Shown: positions 12,885 to 24,343 of the stretch, piece after piece
Layout: each line of letters begins with the position of its first letter
Numbering within the stretch: position 1 is the stretch's first letter
Source: Tipula vernalis
Lineage: Eukaryota > Arthropoda > Insecta > Diptera > Tipulidae
Assembly: GCA_958295665.1 (NCBI GenBank)
Contig: OY282558.1
Coordinates: 141,650,577-141,714,576 of the forward strand
DNA length: 64,000 nucleotides
Reading direction: 5' to 3'
Position numbers and translations under genes: made by a program
The notes under the pieces: model-generated
What the model saw: only the letters and a program-made list of their open reading frames with translations
Databases searched by the model: none
What the model was told of the DNA's origin: nothing

Positions 12885-13336
12885 TTAAAGAATTAAATAA
12901 AATAATTTATATGTGGAAAAGTATACGAAGGAGTTTTTATTAGAGTTTTGAAGGCACAGAATACCACTGGATTTTGTGGAAATACATTTTGGTCCAAAGC
13001 GAGCCGAATTTAGTGTTGGTGAAAAACGTGGTGGTGGTTGTTGTTTTCGATCACTGTTATTATCCGGCCCTCGGTTTCCAAACGTGTTTCCGGATTTGGT
13101 TCCATTGCTGTCTGTTTCCTTACCCTTCGATTTACAAAAACGCTGGAAATGGCCCTGAAGTCCACATGATCGGCAATTGATATCCTTGGCTTTGCACGAT
13201 TGACTTAACACATGGTTGACTGTTTGTGTTCAACAACGCCTTATGTGCATTAGCAGCTTCGTACATTTTGGACGTTTCAATGACTTTTTGCAATGATTTG
13301 TAGCGGCTCACGCATTGCAATCATATAAATTAATTA
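12885..13336 (-). pseudogene. Ty3/gypsy-like Gag fragment with CCHC zinc knuckle
   Basis: On the minus strand two phases together give the C-terminal part of a Gag: SRYKSLQKVIETSKMYEAAN (about 13310-13250), then after a frame change CRSCGLQGHFQRFC, a C-X2-C-X4-H-X4-C nucleic-acid-binding knuckle (about 13175-13130), then a polar tail with GNTFGNRGPDNNSDRKQQPP. It lies downstream of a second Gag fragment (14584-13955) but overlaps it by roughly a dozen codons near 13330 and 13975, so they are not simply one gene split by an insertion. No protease or RT follows towards 12885. Confidence 0.65.
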
Positions 13337-13954
13337 TTGGTTTATATAAATTGCAATTCGTTCACCACCACATACACATTTGGTTTACGCATAAGATATC
13401 TCTTTGCGTAACGTATTTTCATTTGCCACCTAGCGAGATGGCATGCACACAAAATATGATCGAACATTAAATTATATTTTGTGATAGTTGCTCCATCTCG
13501 TTAACATAATTTTCCTCAATTCAAACTTGAATTGATATTCTCTGTGGTTCCATCTCGCGTTCAATAGAACAGCGAAATTTGACATTACGATTTTTCGTAT
13601 GTCAACACTAAAATAAATGCAGCCAATACACGCGCTGAAACACAAAAAAAAAAAAACAGAAATAAAACAATTGTATGTGTTTTTGGAGTTTTTCGATAAG
13701 ATTGGAAATCAGTAAAAAATCGACTTTCGAATGCGCATATAGCATACGCGGATTATCATTTATCTATTTTTATTAAATTATTTTGGCGATAATTAACGCG
13801 TCCATTTTACTTTTTTTGGGAGTGGTAAATTATACGTAGTGAAATTAAATAAAACAATTGTATAAAATTGTGTAGTTAAAATCGGAATATTTTTCTCAAT
13901 TAATATTTTTCAATAAAAATTATTTCGTGAATAAATAAAATCAAGTTCTTTTAT
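13337..13954. other. 618-bp non-coding stretch between two Gag fragments
   Basis: No coding sequence. It contains several small inverted motifs: GCGAGATGG near 13434 and its complement CCATCTCG near 13492 and 13549, and a hairpin around TGACATTACGATTTTTCGTA (13580-13604). The right part, ending TTTTGCGACGTGATC near 13970, could be an LTR scrap, but no matching partner is present in the window. Confidence 0.35.
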
Positions 13955-14584
13955 TTTTGCGACGTGATCTGGAGACAACGTCTTACAGATTCATCCTTTC
14001 CTTCCAACAATTTTAATTGAATTTTTTTATCATTCACCCCAATGATGATTCGCTCCTTCAACATACGCTCGTTGTACGATTTTCATTCCAATTTGTACTC
14101 ACAAAATTCAATTTGTTTGCGAAGTTCTGTTTCGAACTCTACAAATGGTGGTTTTTCTTTTTGCACAATGTTGTGAAATTTGAACGATTCCATTAGTATG
14201 TTCTTCTTTGGTATACAATACCCATCAAACGCTTTCAACGTCTCATCCAAAGTTCTTGGAATATTGGCATTTTGTACCACAGCCGTAGCATCTTTATTTT
14301 CTTGCCCATTTTCGTTTGCATTTACCGTTTGAACAGCAACTGGCTCAATGACAGCATTCTGATTTCCAAGAATCCCATTCGTTGTTCCATCATTCGGGAA
14401 CAATGTGTTATATATCTCCATCGCCTGGGAACCAATTAACCACAGAAATGTTGCTATTTTTTCCGATTCATTTTTAACATTTTTCCCGTTGCGCGTCATA
14501 TACATTAAAAATGTACGTTTCCACATTGATACCCCTTTTCCAAATTCGCGCAATCCAAATACATTGGTAACCGTTCGTTTGACA
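13955..14584 (-). pseudogene. Ty3/gypsy-like Gag, N-terminal and capsid part
   Basis: The minus-strand gene starts at ATG 14584-14582 (MSNERLPMYLD), changes phase within about 15 codons, and continues as FGKGVSMWKRTFLMYMTRNG, KIATFLWLIGSQAMEIYNTL, an Asn/Gln-rich linker, TLKAFDGYCIPKKNILMES, KFHNIVQKEKPPFVEFETEL and RKQIEFCEYKLE up to a stop at about 14083. In phase beyond the stop comes ERMLKERIIIGVNDKKIQLK. This is the order of a retrotransposon capsid domain (the retrotrans_gag type). Its start lies about 230 bp inside the LTR and primer-binding site described next, the normal spacing. One frameshift and at least one stop make it inactive. Confidence 0.75.
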
Positions 14585-14817
14585 TTATTTTGTGTTAATG
14601 TTTGATTTTTCCAAAACTAATCCAAAATATTTACGATAAATATTTTATAACGATAACTCGTTTCACCACAAATTGCAATATGGTCCGCTATTTCACAACG
14701 TGACGTCACCGCTTCCTTTGCTCGATCTCGAACACAATTCGTTTTCCAAACAATCTACAAAAATTCACTAATTTTCAATAATCCGCTTATTAAACTTCGT
14801 TTCCAATTATATTTCCG

Positions 14818-14835
14818 ATTTTCCTTCTGACACCG
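14818..14835 (-). other. Candidate primer-binding site of the minus-strand LTR element
   Basis: Directly inside the LTR end the minus strand reads CGGTGTCAGAAGG. The GGTGTCAGAAG core is similar to the tRNA-complementary site seen in several Ty3/gypsy elements. Position next to the CA terminus of the LTR supports the call; the exact tRNA cannot be assigned here. Confidence 0.5.
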
Positions 14836-15019
14836 TGTAATAATTATGGCAATTATTATATTTGAAAATACTTTCATTTAACAGTTAATCTCATGCGTAG
14901 TTTATTTTATCCTTATTGCCCTGATGCTGTTTGACGTACTACTAAAACTACTCGATATACATGGTTAAAATACATTATAGAACTAACAATGACATCTAGT
15001 GGCAACCAATATTATTACA
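14836..15019 (-). mobile_element. Short (184-bp) 5' LTR of the minus-strand gypsy-like element
   Basis: The segment begins TGTAATAAT and ends ATTATTACA, a 9-bp perfect terminal inverted repeat with the TG...CA borders of LTRs. It carries an AAAATAAAC polyadenylation-like signal on the minus strand. It is followed on the minus strand by the candidate primer site and then by Gag (ATG at 14584), which orients it as a 5' LTR. The matching 3' LTR was not found in the window, so the element is truncated at its 3' side near 12885. 184 bp is short for an LTR. Confidence 0.6.
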
Positions 15020-17479
15020 ATTGCTGTTTTCATAATTTCTCATAATTAAAGGAAAAAGGTTCTATCATCCAAATAGAACCTTTAAACTAAATTGATAATC
15101 ATAATAATTATGAAAAAGGTTCTATCCAAATAATTAAAATTCATTTTACAACTAATCAGATGGCCAAAACTATGTTAATTTGAACATACTAATTTATAAT
15201 GCATCCAAAAATTTGTTTGCGATCTCCTCAATATTGAGTTTTATACAAATAGAACTATTTCATACTTAGGTCGCGTAATATGTAGGCACAAAGCTCGAAA
15301 TTTTTAACACGTAAAAATCATCCTTTATTATTTGAAACTTGTATGGTTATGAATTGGATGTTGTTGACAGATGTCATAAGAAAACAATGGCGCCGATGAC
15401 GCGGTTTGTCGAAAGGTACATTGACAGGTGGCGCCATTTATTGGTAAATTTCGGTTCCATATGTACACGCCTGGTAAAAACTCACATAATTTCTGTCATG
15501 CTTGAGCTTATCTGGTGCCTCCTACACAGTGCCCTGATGCTTTTATAAGTTTTACTTATTTGACATAGTATTGAAACTAAAGCTTACCATTTTGAGTGGA
15601 GAATATGAAATGTTGAGTTGCTGTGCTATTATTCCTAAATTTCTTTAGAACGCGAATAATATTTTTGAAACTCAATATCAATTATTTTTCACTAGATTTT
15701 TTAAAAGCTTTCCTCAAAATATACTATTCTTATCTAAATAACTAATTCTTATGTAATATGGGCAGTACAAATTGATCACAGTAAAGCTCATGGTTCAACA
15801 TTTTGCATTAGTCAATCAATTTGTTTACTCTCATCAATATTGCGACTGGCATGGAGACAAATAATTTCAGAACACATTTTCCTTGTTAAAGAAATTTATA
15901 AAAGCTCACACCGAAAGAAACTAGTTATAATACAAGCGAATATGCTTAAAATAAGAAACTAGGAATTTATAAGCCCTGTATATGTATGTTAGTTTGGTTC
16001 ATTTATTCATATGTTCTTAAACAAATATGTGTGATAATTAAAATTCTGTCTGCAACATTAATTAAATTATCCGCCAGGGAAACTCATATTAAATCCGACG
16101 TTTGCACATACAATTTAAAATGTATATTAATTCCAGAAAAAAAAAAAAAAAACATAAAAGTGAAACGTTATATAATGTTGACTTAAGTTAAATTACCAAC
16201 CTAATACCGTTCGTTTACAAACACAGTCCGTCCAATATATGTTCGTATGTACATATACCCAACACAAACAAATCACTTTTCGATTTTATATTTAAGTGAG
16301 TAAACATACAAATATTTAACTAAATATTTTCTTGATTGTTTTCCACCATCATTACAACGAAGAACACTAAAACAAAAAAATTAATTTAACAATTTTTTTG
16401 TTGCTATTGTATACTCATATAACTCTTGTATACACATATGTGGAAATTCACATAAATGGGAATGACCATTCCCCGCTTAAAAAAACAAAAAAACAAAAAT
16501 AAAGTCATTAAAAAAGCTCGCAGCAAAACTTTCTTGTGCCATTTTATTACTGCAAATGTAGATATAACTTCTATATAAGAGTACATGTACATGGTGCAGC
16601 AAGGTGAACACTCACAAAATAAACAATTATTTAACGTTTAATTAAATTTAAGTTTAGTAAAACCACGTACTACAGTCATACAAAATAATTTTTTTTTTAT
16701 AATTATTTACACATACTAGAAAAGCTTCATACATGAGTAAAAATTGTGGAAACAAAACAAAAGTTGTAAGTACGCAGATAAAAGTGGAAAACTTTTGTAC
16801 ACAATTTTTGTTTATTTTTCTAAATTTTTATACCTTCCAAAATTCATGCGATACCTGATTAAAAATTGAACCAATTCTAATGCCATATTTTTATATTTGG
16901 GCTTTTTACTACAATTTATACAGTTTAATTCCATTTTAGCCATTTTTATTTTTATTTTTTTGCTGGTTAATTATTACACAACACTTTATACAAACGAAAA
17001 TCGTTCAACTGCGGCGTTGCGTTTAGTTGAAATATTTCATGCAGACTAAAAATAAATTGATAAATTATAGATTTGTTATTAATTACATAAATAAAGTAAA
17101 ATAATTGTAAACGACACGATTCTCTTTAATTGAAAATGAAAAGACGCAATCATTTGTGACTAAAATTTTGAAATTTTTTTATTTTTTTTTGGTATAAGCC
17201 AGTGTTGTGTAGAAGACGATTTTGTTGCTTCAAACCAGAAGCGTTACTTTATTATTTCTATATTACACAATATACATTACATGATTCATTGTTGTATTGT
17301 TTTCTATTGTTTGCCACAATCAAGCGAACATCTTAATGTATAGGGTGAGTTAACATACCTATAAATGTTTTCGAAAATAACGGATTGTACAAAAATGTTT
17401 CTGTTAGGAGTCGATAAATCTAAACAATTTTCGGGCTTCCGGTCTGGACTTTCTCATGTCAAAATGTGTAGTTAAGAGC
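15020..17479. other. 2.4 kb AT-rich stretch without genes; small hairpins
   Basis: No coding region is supported. At 15055-15083 an 11-bp stem AAAGGTTCTAT/ATAGAACCTTT is present, and the same AAAAAGGTTCTATC sequence recurs at about 15114, next to the LTR end. At about 15388-15436 ATGGCGCC and GGCGCCAT form another short inverted pair. Open frames at 15339, 15986 and 17702 show no recognisable motif. Confidence 0.45.
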
Positions 17480-17535
17480 CGCAAAACATAACGAATTTAA
17501 AGAAGACAACATCGATAAAATTAATCCAGATACAT

Positions 17536-18370
17536 GTGGCCGGCTCTTTAAAATATCCGGAAAATGTGGACAACGAGACTCGGATCTGTAGGCTTGCCTC
17601 TAACTCTACAAATAAACGACGGGACATAAGCTCAAGTGAGGCTGGTCCCTCCACTCGGGTCACCAAATCTAAGTATATAAATACAAAGCGGAACCAAAGC
17701 ACGAATGAAGCTGGTTCCTCAAAACCAACCTATAATACTAGGAGAAAGGCCTGGAGGGCCCTGGATAAGATCAATAACATTTCGCCAGAAGACAGGACGG
17801 ATAAAGACAAAGCCACGCTTGCGTGGGCAAAAAATGTAACCGAGAAAAAGTCGGAAGGCCCTTCAGCTCGCTCACAGCTTAAAAGAATCAGATCTCAGGA
17901 GGAAAGTTTTAAGATCGCAAAGAGAACGAAGCTCCATGCGATCGCTATGAAGCCTTTTAACGAGGTGCTTAATGATCAGCTGGTTGTAACAGTTATTGAC
18001 AAATCCCAAGAGGATGGTAGTATCACGCCCGCCAATTGGAAAAAGGTGGAAGGAGCCTTAGCCACCACCTACCTAAAAGTCGGGATGCGGGCTGGCACAG
18101 GAATCAGGTGAAACTGACTGCCTGTGCAGATCAAAGGTCCCTGCTGCTTTATAAGAAACCAGTGGGGAGACTTGGCGAGGTGCGGCCCGGATCCAACATT
18201 GCTGCGATTGATAGGGAGGAGATCCCTGCAGACCAAGAGCTGGGATGTACATTGCTTCGGAGCCTAGTGATCCGAAGGTGATACTCCGATTGTTGCAGGT
18301 TGGCAACCAAGATTTGCCAACGCACAATTGAAAAATTACCAAGCACGAGGAGACAAAGGACTGTTATCAT
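17536..18370 (+). pseudogene. LINE ORF1 protein with DUF4780-like domain (frameshifted)
   Basis: The first 191 codons encode a basic, Ser/Thr-rich leader (SNSTNKRRDISSSEAGPSTR) followed by TYNTRRKAWRALDKINNISP, ERTKLHAIAMKPF-like basic residues, and VTVIDKSQEDGSITPANWKK, which opens the DUF4780-like region. After a frame change near 18085 it continues as GWHRNQVKLTACADQRSLLL, GRLGEVRPGSNIAAIDREEI and PADQEL, then in another phase LRLLQVGNQDLPTHNWKI (18290-18340). ORF1 proteins of this kind bind element RNA. No CCHC knuckle is readable after the domain; the 3' part appears deleted, since ORF2 begins only about 60 bp later. At least two frameshifts are present. Confidence 0.8.
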
Positions 18371-18427
18371 CTTAAACAGGGAGTCACTGACTGCACTGGA
18401 AAAAACGAGAGGACTCCTTATCAGAGG

Positions 18428-21400
18428 ATGACTCTGATGTTACTGTGGTGGAGAAGAGGCTGTAGAGATGACGCTGACATCGCCGTCTTGATCCAAGAAC
18501 CTTGGGTCACTGAAGACCGGCTACTTGGGCTCAAGACTCCCTATTATAGATTAATGCACGCGAAAAAAGAAGGTAAAGTTCAGTCGTGCATTCTCATTAA
18601 AAATAACATAAGTTGTTTTCTGCTATCAAATTTCAGTAATGGAGATGTAGCAGCGGTCAGCATTGAGGTCGATAAATGAAACCTCTGGCTAGTATCAGCT
18701 TACCTAGCTTGTGATGAAAAGGATATTCCACCAATCATTCTAGGTGAGGTAATTTTGGAGACTCAGAAGCGCAAGGTTGGAGTCATCCTGGGAAGCACGG
18801 ACACAAATAAACGAGGTGAGTTACACCTTTATTGCATCAAGTACTAACCTTCATATATGTAACATAGGCAATAAGCCGACCTTTATAACTAGTAATAGAC
18901 AGGAGGTATTGGATATTACTCTTGTATCAAGCTTTTTAACGATTAGTCTATTATACTGGAGAGTGTCGGAGGACCACTCCTTTTCTGATCATTGTTATCT
19001 TCAATTTGAAATGGACTTGACTTCTCCAAAGAGTCCAATCTACAGAAACAGGAGGAAAACCAACTGGGATACCTTAAGAACTATCCTGGGTAATTCACTA
19101 CCAGTTCCGGTGCCAAAACCTCCAAAAACTGCGCAAAAGCTCGATTTATTGGTGGACGAGTTGTCCAGCGTTTTTAATGAAGCGATACTGGGCTCTAGTC
19201 TCCTTAGCAGGTCTAGGGGTAAATCTCGGCCACCCTGGTGGTCCAAGGAGATTCAACAAACACGTCGAAAATGCAAAAAACTCTTCAAAACAGCGCGGAA
19301 ACAAAAGCTGCTGTAGACTGGGACTCCTATAAGAACAGCTCTTGGAGACTATTCTGTGGCAAATTCAGGAGTCTCCTCCTCATACTGTGGCAAATTCAGG
19401 AGAAACTGGTCCTTCCATCCCAAGTTATCTTGAACGGCCGGATGGGATATGTACCACTAATAGTGCGTAATCGCTGGAACTTCTGCTGGAGACTCATTTT
19501 TATGTTTGTTTCGAATCTGTACCTAGCACATCAGTAGGTAAAAGGGCAAGTAGCCTCGTAGACCAAATTATTGGCAGAAAAAAGATCCTGTGGGCGATAA
19601 AGAGTTTTAAACCATATAAGTCGCCTGGACTCGATGGTATTATCCCTGCGGATATTCAACAAAAACGGATCTAAGCATTTCGTGGTTAGAGGTAATTTTC
19701 AAAGGCAGCCTAGAACTTTGTCACATTCCTAGTAAATGGATATATGTGACGGTTGTTTTCATACCTAAGGCGGGAAAACGCTCACACTGCAATCCCAAAG
19801 ACCTTAGACTGATTAGCTTGTCTTCCTTCCTTTTTAAAACACTGGAAAGACAAATAGAAGCTCATATTAGAGGCACGATTGTGTCGGAAAAGCTGTCTAA
19901 ATCTCAACATGGCTATTGCAAGGGGAGATCTGTAGAGACTGCTCTTCATTCTCTTATTGAGAAATCTTTTGAATATAGAGACTACGAAATGGTAACCTTC
20001 TCGGATATTGAGGGGGCCTTTAACAATGTGCTTCCCGGGGCTATAACTCGGGCACTTTCAGATCTGGGCGTGGATGCATCACTCAAGGACTGGATAGATC
20101 AAATGCTAAGAGGCAGGATAATAAATGCTAGTTTTGGGGAATCCTCTGTCAGAAGATTTACAATCAGAGGTACGCTTTAGGGTGGCGTACTGTCCCCCCT
20201 ACTTTGGAACTTGGTCATAAATGACCTGTTGCTGAGACTGGAGGATGGTGGCTTCAAGGTGGTTGCCTATGCGGATGATGTTGCTATTGGTGATCGTGGT
20301 AAATATCCCGGAATCCTTAGTGAGCTTATGCAAAATGCCCTTGGCATTCTTTCATTATGGGCCAATGGCTGTGGGTTGAATGTGAATCCACACAAAACCG
20401 AATTGGTTCTCTTCTCTAGGTTCAGCTTGACTTTTATAGTTGAAACGATGTTTCTGGGTCTCGTTTTGGATAGTAAATTATATTGGAAACCTAATATTCT
20501 GGAAAGAGTAAAGAAAGCTACGGTAGCGCTATACTCTTGCAAAAATGCCATTGGGAAAGGATGGGGCTGGAGCTCCGCCTCATACTTTGGCTTTATACCG
20601 CAGTAGTCAGACCCATACTCTTGTAGGGGGTAATAGTCTGGTAGCCTGCTCTGGCCAAAACTGTTAACCAAAAGCTGTTGACAAAAGTTCAGAGAACAAT
20701 CTCTCTGTGGATCAGTGGTGCACTGAGGAGCACATCCACTCGGGCACTAGAGACTTTGCTATTTTTGACTCCTCTAGATATCTTGGGGAAACAGTTGGCA
20801 GCTTGTAGTCTCATACGGCTGAAAGCCATCTTAATGTGGATCTGCAACAATACAGGGCACTCATCTATTTTGTGGAATAAACAAATTCCCCAGACCACCG
20901 AAAATACTGTCCCGTCACTATCTTTTGACACAAAGTTCCGAACTAGGATCCCATCCAGGGAGGACTGGATAATGGATGCAGTTTTGGAACCAGAAGGTGG
21001 AAACTTCTTCATTGTTGGTTCAAACAGGACGGAAAAGTCGGAGCTGGTGTGTTCTGCGAGGAACTTCTGTTAAATCTCTCCTTCCATCTCCCCGACTACA
21101 GTAGCATTTTTCAAGCTGAAGTAACTGCCATAAAGAAAGTTAAGCTATAAGGTAATATCGGTTTGTGATATTCGCATATATACGGACAGTCAGGGTGCCA
21201 TTAAAGCGCTTCAATCACACGTCCTCACGTCGAAAGTAGTCCAGAACTGTCTCTCATCTCTTAACGAGATGGCAGATCAGTTCAACATCCACATTTTATG
21301 GGTGCCAGGACATTTCATAAGTACAGGGAATATAAACGCCGATGAACTGGCTCGACGTGGCACAACGGACCACTTCTCAGAAAGCAGAAAGGATATTGAA

Positions 21401-21720
21401 ATGCCTGTTGCGTTATGAAAACTGGTGCTTCAGGGAGAAGCTAGCAAGCTGACGAATGACAGATGGTCAAGTATCACTTCTTGCGTAATAACTCGGCAGG
21501 TCTGGCCAAAGTTGAACTTGGCGAGATCCAAACAGCTGATCTCACTTCAACTGGCGAAGCCAGATCAGTGTGGTTGTTGGAGTGATTACGGTGCACTGTC
21601 TCATAGGGTAGCATGCGAGTAGACTTGGTGTCTTCTCACATGACTACTGTCGTAGTTGCGGGGACGAACAGGAGGAAGAGAACTACTTCATCTTCTTTGC
21701 AGCTGCCTTCGTCTGGCATG
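18428..21720 (+). pseudogene. LINE ORF2: endonuclease, reverse transcriptase, RNase H (broken)
   Basis: The endonuclease is readable from 18475 (DIAVLIQEPWVTEDRLLGLK) to 19000 (EVLDITLVSSF and WRVSEDHSFSDHC). Between them a deletion near 18780 joins KVGVILG directly to STDTNKRGE, removing the usual Asp-Ala-Asn-Ala-His catalytic segment. The linker contains PPWWSKEIQQTRRKCKKLF (19225-19290). RT blocks follow: KSPGLDGIIPADIQQ (19618), VFIPKAGKRSHCNPKDLRLI (19750), FSDIEGAFNNV (20000), GGVLSPLLWN (20180) and YADDVAI (20267-20287) with both catalytic aspartates. A TAG stops the frame at 20178-20180. RNase H motifs are IYTDSQGAIKAL (21178), MADQFNIHILWVPGH (21270) and NADELARRGT (21340). The last part, SKLTNDRWSS, continues into a cysteine-rich tail to about 21720. 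There are about eight frame interruptions. Confidence 0.88.
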
Positions 21721-21925
21721 AATCAGACTAAAGTTTCTAGGGGCACCCCTCTTCTAGGACTTGACGGACCTCTGTAGGATGGACTTCAGGAGTATCCAGC
21801 GCTTTGTTAACAGCTCAAGATGGTTCCAATGAATTGGAGGAAACAATTATTCGTGGTATGGCTACGGACCATTTTTTTGTCTATGGCCTGGTCCTAGTGG
21901 ACCACCATCCAGACCTAACCTAGTG

Positions 21926-24335
21926 ACCAAGGAAATACATTAGTTGCTAGCACAGAACTTCAATGCCTGGCGAGTTTCTTTGGTTTGATGATCTTTTTCT
22001 CTTAAAATAAAACAGTAGTTTAAGGATACAACTGATTCAAAAATCTTTGAAAGCAGTACAATGAATAATCAGAGCCGATTATGTGACTTAGCTCCTTATA
22101 GTATGCCTGCAAAAAGAAGCAGAAGAGCGTATCCAATCCTAGGTTAATAATCGGCCGTAAAGAAGAAAGCAAATCGTCCACTGTATGGAAATAGCACATG
22201 TGTTGGCTACTTTTCTGGACTGCCCGATGAAAAATGAATGGCTTATAAAGTAAGATAGCGATACAACGATAATGCTTCGGACCTTTTATGGGCCTCAAAG
22301 GGGAAACAAATCTGCGCCTGCATACGGACATATTAGCCTTATTTCATTTGTACTTATCTAACTTCATGGAGAAAATTCCAGTATACAGGACACCGAAAGC
22401 TCTCTTAAAATATGCGTTAAATACCAGGCAATGGACGTTAATATCTGTGGGTAATCTGAGAGCAAAAATTGACGTAAGACTCCCACATTAGGGACATTAC
22501 AAACTAAGCAGTTAAAGTTAACTTTAGTTACTTCTTAGTAACGGTAAACGTTTAAACTTCATACACCTCTGGGTAATATACCCTCGCATTCCAAGAGAAA
22601 ACTCTTGCTAAATCTAGGTTTGCAAAGCAGCATTAATTCTCTTATTTGCAGAGCAACAGACACCTATGCAAAAATGAAGGTAACCAAACTTTAAATGGCC
22701 CTAACCTCAGCATTGCTTACTTCTAACAAAGAGTCACTTGAATAGTGGTTTTATGGGCTGGGAATGAACGTACAAGGAAGCGGTTTGGTAGTCCTCCACT
22801 AAGATGAGACAACTCAAGAAGCTCATTACCTACAATATAACATATTTAAACGGGGCATTTACGATCGATCTATTACCCTAAAAAGACTCGAATTTCTTTT
22901 AAGAGGACATAGGCCTTTACTTTACATGGTAATTCAACAAGGATATATAAAATACCTAATCGGTTGCTGTGCGCGGGGCCTTTCGCTAGATCACTTAATA
23001 AAAACCAAATCAGTTGACAGAATTAACAAAATGGTTCATATTAGAAAAAATCGAGTTGACCTTGGCAGGTCATTTTGAGGTCATTAAAATAATTTAGATA
23101 TATTTCGCTTCTAAGGCAAAATTTCTTTGTTCTGGAACATTTTTTACTACAATGTTAATTTTTGATTAAGTTAAGTGGTCCCGTTCACTAAATTTAAATT
23201 ATCACTGTAATATCGAATTTTTCTTGTAAGTAGCACATCCTATAACGTAATTATTGTTGAAATTTACAGGTACACTTTCGGAAGACAATTACAAAAATTT
23301 AAGGAGTAAAGCAACGCAAAGAACATTTTTGAGTGTTTCAGACCGTTCATAGTTTGTGGAGACTTATATAAGCGCTTATAAAAACCAATATCCCTCTGAG
23401 CGCTTCCAATTGTGTCATAATGGCATTGATAGAACAACGATCAAATCTAAGAAGCATATTCTTGACATAAAAGCCTCTGATTCTTAGTGTGATGCGCCCT
23501 AAAAGCTTTTATAATTGCGTCACAATAAAAGTAGAAACTGTACGCCTTACCGATTAAAAAATCACAATGCTTTCAAGAAGAGATAAGGTCAGATAATCAA
23601 TTTTGGTCGTAAATTAGACTTGAGAGTTGTATTTTTATTTTGTGTACTAGGTGTATAACAGTAAATTGTATTCTTTTGTTTGATTTTATTTTAAAACCAA
23701 TTCACAACTCCAAGCTTCATTTTACAATCATAATCCTGGCTCAAATAAGAAAATCAGAACTCAACTCTAGAATTTTAAAGAAAATGAATTAATGAAAAGT
23801 GAATACGATACAAAGAAAGAATTGTATTCAACTGTTGCTTTCGGTGGTATAGTCCGTTTATCGCTGTCTTTGGTAGAATGAGTAGAACGCTTTATCGTCG
23901 GAGGCCCTCGTTTTCGAATCCTCAGAGAAAATGTCACGATTCTGTGTCTATATACAGATGTGTGTGTTTGTATTGTGAGGCTTTCTACCATCTTGAATTT
24001 TCTTCCTTACTTTTTCATTCTATTCTCCTTCCTTAAAGAAAAAACTTGTGCTGTGTTCATGCACATGAAGTACACAAATAAAAAATTCTAAAGTGAAAAT
24101 AATGGTTGCTTAATCACTTGGGGGGGTCCCGAATGAAATGCCACGATTGAGTTTTGTGTTGTTGGTGCACAAATGTGCAGGGTTTGTTCTCGCTCAGTCC
24201 ATTAATATCGAATAATAAAGATAAGAGATACGCTGATAATCCCTATGAGTCGCGGAAATGCTGAATATTGTTAAAATTTGATCTTTTGTAGAATTCTAGC
24301 TAATAACTTTGGAATTTAAAAAAATAATTCTATTA
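21926..24335. other. 2.4 kb without a recognisable gene
   Basis: The stretch is mixed in composition. Open frames at 22020-22331 (minus), 22288-22491 and 23767-23991 (minus) show no domain. It may contain eroded TE sequence older than the flanking LINE and hAT elements. I found no inverted-repeat pair or RNA gene. Confidence 0.4.
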
Positions 24336-24343
24336 CTCACAGC

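Larger units (their letters stand above)
17480..21925 (+). mobile_element. Jockey/LOA-like LINE with two ORFs, nearly full length
   Basis: A continuous, relatively GC-rich block carries a DUF4780-type ORF1, then an endonuclease-RT-RNase H ORF2, then a 3' UTR ending near CCAGACCTAACCTAG. The RNase H domain with a C-terminal cysteine segment suits the LOA side of the Jockey group. The 5' end is uncertain; coding begins at 17536. A truncated second copy of its 3' end lies at 50809-51055. Many frameshifts and stops make it inactive. Confidence 0.88.

Noticed and set aside
15388..15436. GGCGCC inverted pair as an insulator or element end
   Set aside because: Only 8-bp arms with no flanking duplication; kept as a note only.
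17472..17702. Minus-strand frame over the start of LINE ORF1
   Set aside because: Shadow of the coding strand of ORF1.
22020..22491. Open frames of 103 codons (minus) and 67 codons (plus)
   Set aside because: No motif, no splice or promoter context; overlapping antisense frames of this size are expected by chance.
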